From contig PUQB01000111.1 in assembly GCA_003024785.1 (NCBI GenBank), positions 186,001 to 250,000 on the forward strand: a stretch of DNA of 64,000 nt. Direction: 5' to 3'. A program made the position numbers and the translations under genes. Every line of letters begins with the position of its first letter. Position 1 is the first letter of the stretch. Of this stretch, positions 21,935 to 33,859 are shown piece by piece. The stretch comes from Selaginella tamariscina. Lineage: Eukaryota; Streptophyta; Lycopodiopsida; Selaginellales; Selaginellaceae. Below the pieces are notes generated by a model. The model was not told where the DNA came from. It made no database searches and saw only the letters and a program-made list of their open reading frames with translations.

Positions 21935-23999
21935 GAGGCTAAATGTTTTTCCTTATTCTTTGTATTTTTTCGTTTTCTCTTAAAGTTTGGATTGGTATCA
22001 ATTCACTGCATTTAATGGTTATATTTCGTTCGTGAAACCCTTTGGAGCATGTCACCTAATAAAATAAATGTTAAATGTATAAATACACGCGAGAGAGAGA
22101 GAGACCTAGTCAATGACACCACAAAATAAAATTACTCGCTTCTCATGCACGCACATGAAAAATCCTGCTCTTGGTTCAGGAGCTATTCCGCCTGTAAATG
22201 TATATATCCTTGAAAATGTTAAATAATGCAAAAGAAGTTTAAATATGACCCTTTGTTTAAAAATGGATAGTTTAGGGGCTTTAAATTTATTCTTAAAAAA
22301 AATAAAATGACTAAAGTGGTTTGAAACAACCCTAAATAACTATATATAACTTTTCTAAGTACATTTAATTATTTAAACAAATGATAAAGTTAAAGTAAAT
22401 AAGAAAGACCCTAATCTTAAACTAAAGAATTGGTGATGTAAGATGTAAAAAAGGAATACAAATCTCTTATATAAAAACTTGAAGAAACAAAAAAAATAAT
22501 TAATATAAAAATACATTACAATCTTGTTGTAAAAGAATTATTATTTAATATCATAAAGTTTTTAAAAAGTAATTATAAAATGATGATATTATTTTAAATA
22601 GAAGAAGATAAATGTTGTTAGACTTTTGACCCGAAATGCCAATTCATAATAATACATAATTGTTGAGTGACTATTTGACATTATCATGTTACATGAATAA
22701 TATTAAATTTTTTAAAATAACATTAACAATAAAGAAATACCTAACTTAATAAGCTGTTATTAATCATCACTACTTTCTACTTAAGTTATTTATTCTTCAA
22801 GTTGATTTTGTTTTTCACTACTCTTTACTTAGGTTATTTATTTCTCAAGTTTGACGTTATTTTTCTACATTTTGTTAATTACCTTCCTTGCAATCCTATT
22901 TCTAAAGTTGACGTTGTTTTATTACATTTTATTAATTACTTTCTTGAATATTTATTTGTTAAAGTCTTTTAATTAAACATAAATCACTCGATTAAGTAAT
23001 ATATGTGCCCTCCTAGTAACATCGATTGAATATTCTTACTTTAAATCTCTTAATTGGATGTACTCAACAACATACTCGGTTAAAGGTGTTTATTTTAGGA
23101 TATGCGAATATGTTTAAGGATTGAATAACTTAAGCTCATTAGTAGAGTCTTTCGTGAAGTACATGGATGGTCACCTTTGGTGGTTGCATACTCAACACCT
23201 TCAAGTATTGCATACGACGCACACTTGTAAGTATGCTAATTATATTCTTGCCTCCATAATATTAGAATATTTAATACATTAGTGAAGAGTTTGTTCTTGA
23301 AGATTCAACTTATAAATATTCAATTTTACTATGCTTCAAACCTTCACAACCTTTATAAGTCTTATCATATGCCGGGATATTATCACACGCAGGCGTCCAT
23401 GAGCTTAACAACCATATATGAAAACACATCAAGATTATATAACAATGTCACCCACAAGTCAAATCCTATGGAGAGCCATAAACATTGTTTACATATCCCA
23501 CTAAATGTAGCATATTTCATGTAGCTTATACTAAGAACATTCCTAAAGTATATGTAAGGGGAGATGTAGCAAGTGAAAACCAACACATAGTAAGTGAGAT
23601 GGTATAGCAAATACCCAAAAGGACCACAAGGAAAAACAACACAAAACCAAAGGGCAAACCAGAAAGACCCACATAAACGAATCATCTCCCATAAACACAC
23701 TAGGATGTGCGTCGAGCACGTTCTAATACAAAAGTTATCTACTACCATCAATCCAGCTTTTGAGAGTGAAGTTCAAACCCATGGCCGAACAAATGAGAGA
23801 ATCATCCAACCCCACACACCCAATAAAAGCCTCATTAGCATTGCTAAAGTTTAATAGACCACCATGTAACTGAATTTACCACGTTAAGATAGTCAGTCAA
23901 GATTAGCAAAACAATACATATTCCAAACCACAATCCACCTGGTAAGTCGTTAGAAGTTCATCTTGTTGAGACATAAACTGATGCTCCAATATACTAGGG
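21935..23999. other. AT-rich spacer without recognised genes
   Basis: No conserved protein recognised. The part around 23100-23870 is less AT-rich and may be old transposon sequence, but I found no diagnostic domain or terminal repeat. It ends at the Copia 5' LTR. Confidence 0.6.
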
Positions 24000-24114
24000 T
24001 TTGGACCCCTGTTTTAGGGTTCTTGGTGAGCACAAATGCGAGCCGTTGTGCAGCGCGTACTATCCGCCAGGGTTGAGGTTTGATCTTGGTGCGGCCGTGA
24101 TTTAATTCTGAACA
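24000..24114 (+). repeat. Copia 5' LTR
   Basis: 115 bp, starts TTTGGACCCC where the 3' copy has TGTGGACCCC, and ends TTCTGAACA. Its end is fixed by the adjacent primer-binding site. It is short for a Copia LTR. Confidence 0.8.
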
Positions 24115-24126
24115 TGGTATCAGAGC
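24115..24126 (+). promoter_or_regulatory. Copia primer-binding site (tRNA-iMet)
   Basis: TGGTATCAGAGC, the standard plant LTR-retrotransposon primer site complementary to the 3' end of initiator methionine tRNA. Confidence 0.95.
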
Positions 24127-24142
24127 TCTTCCGATCTAGGCG

Positions 24143-24292
24143 AGGATCAATATGTAATGTAGCCTAGTGGGAGGCCATGACCGAATCTGGTAAGGATCAA
24201 TGTGTAATGTAGCCTAGTGGGAGGTCATGACCAAATTTTGTAAGGATCAATGTGTAATGTAGCCTAGTGGGAGGCCATGGCTGAATCTGGTG
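24143..24292 (+). repeat. Three 50-bp tandem repeats in the Copia leader
   Basis: Units start at 24143, 24193 and 24243 (AGGATCAATRTGTAATGTAG, then CCTAGTGGGAGG). They lie between the primer site and the gag region, and the last one contains the presumed gag ATG (24277). Confidence 0.9.
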
Positions 24293-25170
24293 AGGATTCC
24301 TTTGAAAGCTCGTGTGGGAGCAGCCCTTTGTGTTCAAGGGGCAGAACTTTCTGTTGTGGAAGAAGTTGTTGGAGACTCGGCTTCATGTCAAAGGAGTTTT
24401 TGGGCTCGTCCGTGGGACTGACCCGGAGCCGCCGGAGGGCAACTCCAATGAGACCCTTAGAATCCATCAAGAGTGGAAAGTGTGGGCTGAGCACGCCGTG
24501 GGCTGCATCTGCACTTACCTCAGCCTGGGGATTATGCTCAAGGTGGATACTGACAAGTCCCTTGCTAAAGTTTGGAAGTGGTTGTCGGACACCTACGGGA
24601 AAAAGACCGATATGGAAGTCATGCGGATCCACTCGGAGCTTGAGGCTTGTGTCTACGAAGATGGAGACATGCAGGAGCATGCGGACAAGCTGAGTCGGCT
24701 CTTTACTGAACTTTGCTCAAGGGGACGAGCATATCATCCCGGATTCCATGCAAAAGGTGAAGCTTTACCGATCCCTCCCTGCTCAGTGGGACAGGGATGT
24801 CGAGGCTCTTAATCATGAGGACAATCTCACATTTGAAATGGCGGTGGCCAAGCTTGTGGCCACAGCCTTGCTCCGCAAGGAGAAGGCCAAAACCAATGCT
24901 TTGCATGAAGTCATGTATGCCAAGCGACGGGTTCCAAGCATGAGCTAGCTGGGCGTGATGCTGTTGCACCCTTGCTGCCTCTAGCCCATGGTTCAGCAAT
25001 GCTTGGGCTGCCGAGGTGGACGTGGATGAGCAGCTTTCAAAGGGGAACCGGAGAAGGGTGCACGAGGACGCAGGGTCGAGGACGAGAAGGTCGGCTTGGC
25101 CATGACCAATGCAAGATATGCCGAGGGTTTGGACACTGGGGTAGGGACTGCCCCCATGCAGATGGGAAGG
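24277..25170 (+). pseudogene. Copia gag region, frameshifted
   Basis: Nucleocapsid/gag of the retrotransposon. Recognisable pieces in different frames: FVFKGQNFLLWKKLLETRL and the following UBN2-type gag helices (24318-24720), then RSLPAQWDRDVEALN (24760-24820), then the zinc knuckle CKICRGFGHWGRDC (CX2CX4HX4C, about 25110-25150). At least two frame changes separate these parts. In intact elements they form one frame fused to pol. Confidence 0.85.
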
Positions 25171-25244
25171 CTAATGTCGGTGTTGAAAGTGAAGAAGGTG
25201 AATGGGAAGAAGAGTCCTTCGTAGTGGAGGAGTCCCTCAATGCT

Positions 25245-28200
25245 GAGAGCAGCTCCTGGGTGCTTGATTCAGGTTGTACTAGCCTCATGACTAATAACAA
25301 GTTGATGTTTGAACAGTATATCCCAGTTCAAAGAAGTAGTGGTGTGGTGTTGGGGAACAATGCCCGATTGGACATTGCTGGTCGAGGCACTTTGACACTC
25401 CCACTTCAGGACGGTGGGGAGATGATGTTCAAAGACGCCTTGCACGTCCCAGGCATGCAGAAAAACCTTATGTGGTGCAAGGTTGTGTGACGACGGGAAG
25501 TCGATCGTGTTTACTAGTCATGGTGCAGATTTATATGACAAGTTGGATTTCCGTGTGACTGGGAGGAAAGTTCTCCACGCAGGCCGTGGAAACTTGTATG
25601 AGATTCTCTCACACCCTCATCTTGCTGCAGCCGCTGAGAACGTCGTTGGTGCAGATGCCTATTGTGGCATTGCCGGTTGGGTCATGCAAATCACAAGGCA
25701 CTGCACGAGCTTGTGTCCAACTGCATGGTGGAAGGGCTGGATCTGAGGCCTGGTTTTTCACATGCATTTTGTGAGTCATGTGTGTTGGGCAAACATCATC
25801 GCCGAAGTTTTGGATCTTCAAAGCTCTTGGAGCTGGTGCACTCCGACCTGTGTGGGCCCATGGACGTCCCGAGTCATTTTGGCGCACGTTACGTTCTTAC
25901 GTTCATTGATGACTTCAGTCGCCTCACCAAACTTTTCTTCCTACGTCGTAAAAATGAGATGGTGGAGGCCTTCCGCGTGTACAGAGCTGCGGTAAACTCA
26001 AGTTGGCAAGAAGCTTAAGGCCTTGCACGACGACGGCAAGGAATACCTTAACTCCACCATGCAAGATGTTGCCGGTATTCAACACCACGTCACCACCCGG
26101 TACACCTCCCAACAGAATGGCGTGGCTGAGAGGAAGAACCGACGCTGGTGAATGCAGGCGAGCCTTCTTGCTCATGCACATTTGGGCAAGGAGTTTTGGC
26201 AGGAGGCTATTGCGGTAGCCATGCATGTTCAGAACCGGTTGCCAACTGTGGCATTGAAAGGCAAACACCTGAGGAAGCATGGACGGGTCTGAAGCCTGAT
26301 GTATCCCATCTCAGGGTGTTTGGTTGCACAGCGTATGCCCATATTCCTGACCAGCTGCGGAAGAAGCTGGACCCCAAGAGCCAGAAGTTGATCTTTGTTG
26401 GCTATGCACAAGATGATGAACGCGTCGGAAAGCATACAGGCTATGGAACCCGGTGGACAAATGCACCATCATCAGCAAGATGTGGTGTTTGTTGAGGATG
26501 ACCTCACATGGTGTCGTTCCACGGAACAACTTGTGGACTCCTTCATTGACGATGACTTGTTGGCTCCCCTAATCCCAGTTGGTTTTGTGGACGTAGGGGA
26601 AGACCATGGCCTTGATGCCCGGGGAGCAACTGCCAGGTGATGCTCGAGGTGATCAAGGTGATGCTGATGTCCATGAGCATGGCACCTGAACAGCCTGAGC
26701 GGCAGGCACAGCCGGAGCAACCAGTTGATGTTCATGAGCAGCTGGCACCTGAGCAGCCAAGCAGCAGGTTGATCGGCCTCCTCATGTCCCTCCGGGGCAT
26801 GCCGGATCCTGTGGTAGCTCAGACACGAGAGTGCCTTCTCGCAAGGTGTTGGAAGATGCCACTTCTCTACTTGATGAGGAAGCCGAGATGTGCATGTTTG
26901 TGGATGAGAAGGTTCCCTCCACCTTTGAAGATGCGGTGACCGGAGCGGAGTCTCTTGAGTGGAAGCGGGCCATTCAGGACGAAGTGGATGCACAAGTGCA
27001 GAATTGCACATTCGAGGAGTGTGCTGCCCCACACCAACGTCGACTTGTTGACTACAAGTGGGTCTTCAAACGGACAGTGGATCCCCTGACTGGGGATGTC
27101 AGACACAAAGCTAGACTCGTGGCAAAAGGCTTCACCCAGTGTGAGGAGTTGACTATGAGGAGACATTTTCGCCTGTGGTGAAGTTGCCTAGTGTCCGCGC
27201 ACTCTTGGCACTTGCTAACGCCAGGAGGTGGCAAGTGCACCAGATGGATGTGAAGACCGCGTTCTTGCATGGGGATTTGCATGAGGAGATCTTCATGCGC
27301 ATTCCCCTAGGCTTTCCCGGGCATGGGGACACAGCTCGAGCCTGGCGCCTTAACAAGGCCTTGTATGGTCTCAAGCAAGCTTCTCGGGTGTGGTACCAGA
27401 AGTTTGATGAAGCTTTGCGTCGACAAGGCTTTCGGAGAACACACAGTGATTCCAATGTCTATGTGCGAGGAGTTGGTCGTGGACGGATCATTGTTGCCCT
27501 GTATGTGGATGATCTCTCATCACTGGAGGTGATGAAGACGGGATTGGCAGGTTGAAAGCAAGTTTGGCACAACGGTTTCGGATGAAGGACATGGGAGAGG
27601 TGAAGACGTTCTTGGGCCTACAAATTGAGCGGGATATGCAGGCTGGGACTTTGAAGATTCACCAGCAGCACTATGTGCAATCTCTTCTCTCTCGATTTGG
27701 TATGCAGAACTGCCGTCCAGTTGAAACTCCCATGCTCGTCGGTGCTGTCAATCCGAACTCGCCTCAGACGGGAGGAGAGATATGTGATTCTGAGATTCCG
27801 TACCGCAGCCTCATAGGTTGCTTGATGTTTCTGGCGTTCCTCTAGACCGGACATAGCATATGCCACTGTGCTGCTTAGCCAGTTTGGATCTGCTCCGAGT
27901 TTGTGCCATTGGAAGGCTGCCAAACATGTACTCAGGAAACGCCTCACCACGGCCTATGCTTCTCAGGCCGTGACACTCAGCTGGTCACTTACACTGATGC
28001 AAGTTGGGGACAAACAAAGGAGCTCGGTCCACCACTGGCTACTCTTTGGAATTGTGCGGGGCCTCGATTGTGTGGGGAGCAAGAGGCAGAGTGTGGTGGC
28101 CCTTTCATCTGCAGAGGCTGAGTACATTGCACTTCTCAAGGAGCTTATATGGATGCGGGGACTCTTACAGGAGCTTGGAGCGGTGCAACGAACCCCCATG

Positions 28201-28420
28201 CTTAGCTGGTGTGACAATCAAGTAGCATTGCTATGAGCAAGAACCCGTCTATCATGGACGGACCAAGCATGTGCTCATTCAGTTTCATTACGTTGGGAGC
28301 TTGTAAAGGCGGTTTGGTGAAGGTGGCTCATTCTTCTTCTGCAGATGAGATGGTGGCAAACGTGCTCACCAAACCGTGGGCCGACCAAGTTCGCTTTGTT
28401 CCGAGGAGGCCTCGGAGTTT
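25245..28420 (+). pseudogene. Copia pol region (PR-IN-RT-RH), frameshifted
   Basis: Order of remnants: protease WVLDSGCTSLMT (about 25257); integrase zinc part with WHCRLGHANHKALH and CESC, then VHSDLCGPM and FIDDFSR (25662-25960) and QNGVAERKNR (about 26115); reverse transcriptase WVFKRTVDPLTG, HQMDVKTAFLHGDL and LYVDDLSS (27060-27515); RNase H with TDASWG and SVVALSSAEAEYIAL (27980-28130), then ADEMVANVLTKPW (about 28345). The frame changes many times. The integrase-RT linker also carries Pro/Gln/Glu-rich low-complexity sequence. Reverse transcriptase motifs are otherwise well preserved. Confidence 0.9.
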
Positions 28421-28434
28421 TTTGAGCACCAGGG

Positions 28435-28549
28435 TGTGGACCCCTGTTTTAGGGTTCTTGGTGAGCACGAATGCGAGCCGTTGTGCAGCGCATACTATCC
28501 ACCAGGGTTGAGGTTTGATCTTGGTGCGGCCGTGATTTAATTCTGAACA
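28435..28549 (+). repeat. Copia 3' LTR
   Basis: 115 bp, starts TGTGGACCCC, ends TTCTGAACA. 111 of 115 positions match the 5' LTR. Confidence 0.85.
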
Positions 28550-28878
28550 CGTCTTATCAAAATTTGAACGATGCTAACCGGCGATTCGCTCACTTTAAAC
28601 CTAATGCAAAACACAATAAATACGTTCCAACTCTCATGGAGAGGAATGATATTATTAAATTAGAAAGGAATTAAGAAATATAGATTTTTATGGTCCTTAC
28701 GGACACTAGTCCTCACGGTTGTAATGACGATTAAACATAATTAAAAAACCATAATATTCAACACGCACACATCTATATTGTACACAATACACACAAAGAT
28801 AGATATAGTTTGTAGTACGAGTACCGTTAGATTTGAACACCAATACATACAAAGATAGATATCGAGTACCGTTAGATT

Positions 28879-29690
28879 TGAACTTTAAACTTTGAAGGTC
28901 ATGTTAAATTTTAAATTAGATCCGGCTCAATCTGAATTTAAAAGAGAGGGCATCTTACATCACAAATTTAGCAACAAAATTGCATTAATATCATCTTCTG
29001 TTTAGTACTTTGCTATCAATAACGTGGCTTTGAGTTTAGGCATAATCTTCTCTTAATCATCTCCATTATCAGTTACAAAAAGCTCATACTTTCCTTTGTG
29101 GTGACTCATTCACCGTCCGACTTCAGTGGCAAGCTCCTTACCGTACGGTGTTCACCCACTGGTCGGTATTCGGATGGTCTTCTTATAGTAGACTATCTTC
29201 TTCGCGGACTCAGTCTGGAGGACGTGGCTAGGCTTAGCGTCTCCTACAATGTCAGTTTCTTCGAGAGTTTGAACTTTGCATATGCAGGAGGAGTGCTGTC
29301 AAATAAGTCGGACCCTGTCGACTTTTGGACCAACTGAATGAGTTAGGCTGAAGGTGGCTAACGCGTGTACAACCACGTTCAGTTTGGGGCCGAAGACATT
29401 GTGTCCCGTCGGATTCGATGGCGTCCGGGAGGTTCTTATCACGGATGCTTGAAAACTTCTTGGACGACTACCATGCTTTAAACGGGATCGGCCCAGGCCA
29501 ATACTTTCTTCTGCTCGGCGTCCCTGCCCTAGGTTTGTATTACAAGTTCCTCAACAACATGGATAAGTACTGGTTCCAGAACAGGCTTGAAGCTTGCTGC
29601 GGTTCAGCAGGCGATTATAACTGTGCAGCCGGCAGTAAAAAACTTGTGTATCCACCAACTACACACTGTGCAGTGCCCCGGATCACCCAG
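28879..29690 (+). pseudogene. GDSL lipase pseudogene (partial copy of the gene at 62756)
   Basis: Closely matches the GDSL gene at the right end of the window, including about 160 bases of upstream noncoding sequence, so it is a DNA-level duplicate and not a retrocopy. The start ATG is lost (ACGTGGC where the gene has TCAATGGC). The region around the catalytic GDSFTDGG is deleted and shortened. A second deletion removes the segment around NELTRHRLK to MWYNHALHY. A third joins PALG directly to KFLNNMDKYWFQNRLEACCG, removing the YDELGC region. Homology stops about 29690, before the catalytic DxxH block. Several frame changes are present. It lies just downstream of the Copia element. Confidence 0.92.
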
Positions 29691-30289
29691 TCTATGCATG
29701 TTATTGAAATGTGTGCGTGCATAGACACACACACACAAACACACACACACACACACACCATATATATACAGTGTATGTGTGTGTGCACTTATTTTGTTTG
29801 TCCTTATCAACAGACGTACGATCACGCACATCTTTGTCATAATAAACAATATCAATCAAGTTCTATGTTTTATTATTATTTTTCATGAATTCCATAAAGA
29901 ATACGTGTCAGTGTATATAATTATATATATATATATATATACAAGTATCCTGATTTGTGTCTATATGTAATTTTATATATATATATATATATAAATGATT
30001 CACAAGGAATTTTCTTTTCGCAAAAATGCGAAGATACCAACACCTATTGATTAAGTTTAATTTATTTAAGTATATGTTAATTATTAAGTGGCCAAGTCAC
30101 GTGTGGGGGTGTCCTGTAAGTTAATAGCTACCTACCAACTATTGTGGACCTTACCCTCTCGACAATCTTAAAGTCAATTATTTTTAAAGTATATAGATTG
30201 ATGTGGTCCAATGTAGAAAGCATGAGCTTTGATAATGTCAAATTATAAGTAATTTAACCATATTGTTAAACATAATACTTATTTACAAC
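29691..30289. other. Spacer between GDSL pseudogene and NPF gene
   Basis: CA microsatellite near 29727-29758, (TA)n near 29925-29992, otherwise AT-rich. No gene seen. The 3' end of the NPF gene enters from the right. Confidence 0.6.
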
Positions 30290-32105
30290 TTATACATACG
30301 TAGAGTCCATGGTAGACTGCTTGGATTCCGACATCAAGCTATCTTCTTCTAATATCAACGTCTCTATATTGTACCACTTTGCACAGAGAAGGTAAAGCCC
30401 AAAGTTAACAGCGCAAAATACTGGCAAGGAGCCAATAGAAATTGGTAAGCTTCCCTCTATTGATGTTGTCCGGCAGCCATCCGAGGCTTCCGTTTCTCGT
30501 TGTAACGCTCTTCACAATGGACACAATAGCAGAGCTGAGGAAGTACCCCATCGAAAGCGAGACAAACGAGAGCGAGGTGGACATGCTGCGTAGTCTCTCA
30601 GGGCTTTCGCGGTAGAAAAACTCCATCAGTCCCACAAATGTGAACATGTCCGCTAGTGCAATAGCGGAGTATTGAATCAGTATCCAATATATCTTCATGG
30701 GAACGATAGCGGTTTGCTTGTCTAGCAAGTCGTGTTCCCTTGCAACACGCAGGCGTCGCTTCTCTACGAGTCCTGCTGCGACCATGCTCACAATCGCCAG
30801 TAGCAGTCCCACTGAGATTCTTTGCAAGTATGTTATCCCATTTTCATGTCCAGTGAAGCGTCTCAGAAGAGGCACCAGCACTCGGTCGTATATTGGCAGC
30901 AATAGCAGCATGAATATCATTGGGATAGCCGATAACGAAGCCGGAGGTATCTCAAAGGTGCTCCCCACCTTCCTGTCCATTGTTCTTCCCTGCTGCTGAG
31001 ATACGGTTGAACCTGTGCTATCACACAGTTGAGAACGATAGTGCTGGCAAATATTGGTATGATCCTCAGTATGATCTTGATTTCCTCAACCTGTGTCACA
31101 GTACAGAGCTTCCACGGACTCGTTAAGGAACCTTGGCTTCTTGCTGCAGCTTTATCGAGAAACCTGAAAAGAACGTATGGAAAACTGTCTATATGAGATG
31201 ATTCTCTCTTACCTGAACTGGTCACTGTGTGGGATTCTGTTGCTCATCGTCTTGTCCTCGTGCAGGGAAGAAACTTGTAGACTCCGGTTTCGAAACGCTG
31301 CCGCGAACACCTGAGCGACACTTACGAGAGGGCTTCCACCATCGTGCTTGTTGTGCCGGTAGAGTGAATAACCGCATAGGACCACCGTAATCGCCAGTAC
31401 CGTGCTGCACAGAGCGATAAGATATCCGACCTTGAAGGAGACATTCTCCTGTATGTACACCAGTGCAGTGACTGCTCCAGTGCCGCCCAGTATGAAACTA
31501 AAGAAGTACCCATTGAAGTACGTACCGAGATGCCTGTCTTGATCGTTAAATTGGTCTGCTCCGAGTGCTGCTAAGTTGCCTTTGACACCCCCGGATCCCA
31601 ATGCAATCAGGTAAAGCCCACTAAAGAAAATGGCTTTCTGTGAGCTGGAGGGCTTTCTACAGGAGGCACTGAGAGACTCACAGTGTGGAGGCCTCAGAGA
31701 ATCCATAGCAGCTGTAAGAGTGAGAAGGAGGAACCCCTATATACTGTGTTAGACTGAATTAATTCTCAGAGAGAGACTTACCAGTATTTCAATTATGCCT
31801 GCTACCAGGATAGTTTTAAATCTTGTCCACCAGACATCAGAAATGATCCCTCCGGGGAGTGTTAGGAGAAATAAGGTTCCCATGAAGTTTGTTACTATGT
31901 TAGCAGATGTAGTGAGACTGAAGTGCTCTGTATTGAATGCATATGTGAATAGATTGATTCCTATGGAGAGTAGAGCCATATTCTCCAATGCAACTGCCAC
32001 TGCAAAATAATAATGTTAACAGATTAGCTGGGATAAATCTCAAAACCGATAACACTTACCGAACACAAATGGTGACACTGCCCAGCCTCTGGAGATGAAT
32101 GACAT
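30290..32105 (-). CDS. NRT1/PTR family (NPF) transporter, NPF4-like, two frame breaks
   Basis: Proton-coupled membrane transporter family (12 transmembrane helices). Plant NPF4 members move nitrate, ABA or other hormones, and the substrate here is unknown. Exons 32105-32060, 31999-31782, 31736-31213 and 31163-30290, in phase. Blocks: [15 protein letters not shown] then [18 protein letters not shown] (exon 2); [20 protein letters not shown] then DQFND (exon 3); [68 protein letters not shown] and [10 protein letters not shown] (exon 4). The ExxER motif of many NPFs is absent, as in NPF4. Frame break 1 at 31007-31008: one A missing, after which [18 protein letters not shown] follows. Frame break 2 at 30415-30418: one extra base, after which [16 protein letters not shown] runs to a stop at 30292-30290. 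Both lie in homopolymers and all else is intact. Confidence 0.9.
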
Positions 32106-33827
32106 GTTTGTTCATAATTAGACCTTAAAGAAAGAGTGATATATCAAACTCAAACTGCAAAAAAGTCAATGTTATTTGTGCAATTCCAGGAGGCAATGTC
32201 AAGGTTTTATAATGTACTTTAAATATTAGAAAAAGTATTCTAATAATTAGAATATTCACATTGTACCGTACAACTTGTACGTCTTCAAGTCTATCCGGAA
32301 CAAAAATTAGAGGAATTTTCTTATAAATTATAAGCTAGTTTTTAACTCCATTTCACAGTAATTCCCAACTTTCTATTTCAGAGTACTTAAAAAGGGTTTT
32401 AGTTAATTAATTAAGTTTAAGGGAACATAATAGTTCTTCTTGTTCATTTCAAGGGTGTGAGAGGCATTTCCCACATTTGAAAAGTGTGAGAGACCTCCTT
32501 TATCTTTAAGATATCACACATTATATTCATGGGAACCTCTTTAAATCTCATAATGTCTTGGTACGTGAATAAAAATACATATACAGTAATATATTTAAAT
32601 TAATACAGCAATTTAAGTATACTATAACGTGATTTATTAAACTAGAAACTCTTTGAAAATGACATCAATTACGACAAGTGCAAATATTGTAAACTATTTA
32701 TATATTTAACACTATATATTCCTTTTGTTGACAAATTCTGGTTATAGTGGAGCTTTCATTAAATTATATAAGAATACTTGACTTCAGGAGAATGATTCAT
32801 TAGTTTTTATTTAATATTTTGTTGTTTAGGATATACATGTGTATTGAATATTAAGTTATTATAGCATTTACTTATATATATATATTTCATTTAAATTTTT
32901 AATAAAAATACGTTGCACTATTTTTATATAAATGTAAAATAAAATTAGGTCAACAGTACAATATACACCAATAAGTAAAATTTAAAAGAGCAAAAAACAA
33001 ATAGAAGAAATCATAAGCATAAAATAAAGTATCTTACGAGCATATTGCTTAAAATTTTATCAAAATATATTAATAATATTTATATAAGATATAAAGTTCA
33101 AACTACATGTGAAACGTGAAGCTTTTAACATATTTGTTTAGTTTAAACAAAAGTTATTATTAAAATATTTTTCATAATTATAAATTGAATTTAAGTTCCG
33201 CAATTTAAACATAAAATAGTATGTAATTAAACAAATTTTAAATATCAAATTAGAATAAATATACTACATCTACATCATTAGGTTTTAAAACATTTCAATT
33301 TTTTTAGAATTAATATTTTTAAATTAAAATTTAAGATTAAATAAATCCAAACTATTTAATCAGAATATAACCTTAGGATATATCACATTATCAGATTCTA
33401 AACTAACTCACTTCATAAATAAATGATAGAGACTTTTGCATTATCATAATGTGTGAGACGTGCTACATGATAAATAACATGTGATGATTTCAAACGCACA
33501 CGCACACACATATTGTTTAACAACGTATGTAACACAGCCTACGTATATCAAATATATAGTTAATTAATGTAATAATGAATAAATGATCAGTAATGCATAC
33601 ATGCAGAGAGAAATGTATGCATGTTATTACACTGATTTAATTTATAAGATTGAGTCTATGTTTATTATGGGTTAATGAGCCTTTTAAACGACTTACATTA
33701 CAACAAGTAAGCAATCTATGTGAATTTTTAGTTATTTATATATGTAATTTCAAATTTAGAAAGAGAGTATATTGATATTATATATTATATAGTTTAATTT
33801 AAAATATCATATTAAATGATATTAGAT

Positions 33828-33859
<32 letters not shown>

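Larger units (their letters stand above)
24000..28549 (+). mobile_element. Ty1/Copia LTR retrotransposon, frames broken
   Basis: Two 115-bp LTRs (24000-24114 and 28435-28549) differ at 4 sites with no indels. The primer site TGGTATCAGAGC (24115-24126, initiator tRNA-Met type) follows the 5' LTR directly. Domain order is gag - protease - integrase - reverse transcriptase - RNase H, which defines Copia. GC content is clearly above that of the AT-rich surroundings. Reading frames are interrupted repeatedly, so as written it is not autonomous. No convincing target-site duplication was found, and the LTR start could lie a few bases earlier because similarity (AC[C/T]AGGG) continues outward. Confidence 0.93.

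Noticed and set aside
23760..23800. tRNA-like B box (GTTCAAACCC)
   Set aside because: No matching A box or cloverleaf could be formed around it.
23383..23854. Two opposing open frames of 86-122 residues
   Set aside because: No recognisable domain, no splice context, and composition like the surrounding noncoding DNA.
26472..27032. 186-residue antisense frame in the Copia pol region
   Set aside because: It is a shadow of the GC-rich sense strand, which carries the integrase-RT sequence.
24000..28560. Target-site duplication of the Copia element
   Set aside because: The bases before 24000 (CTAGGG) and after 28549 (CGTCT) do not match, so no TSD is claimed.
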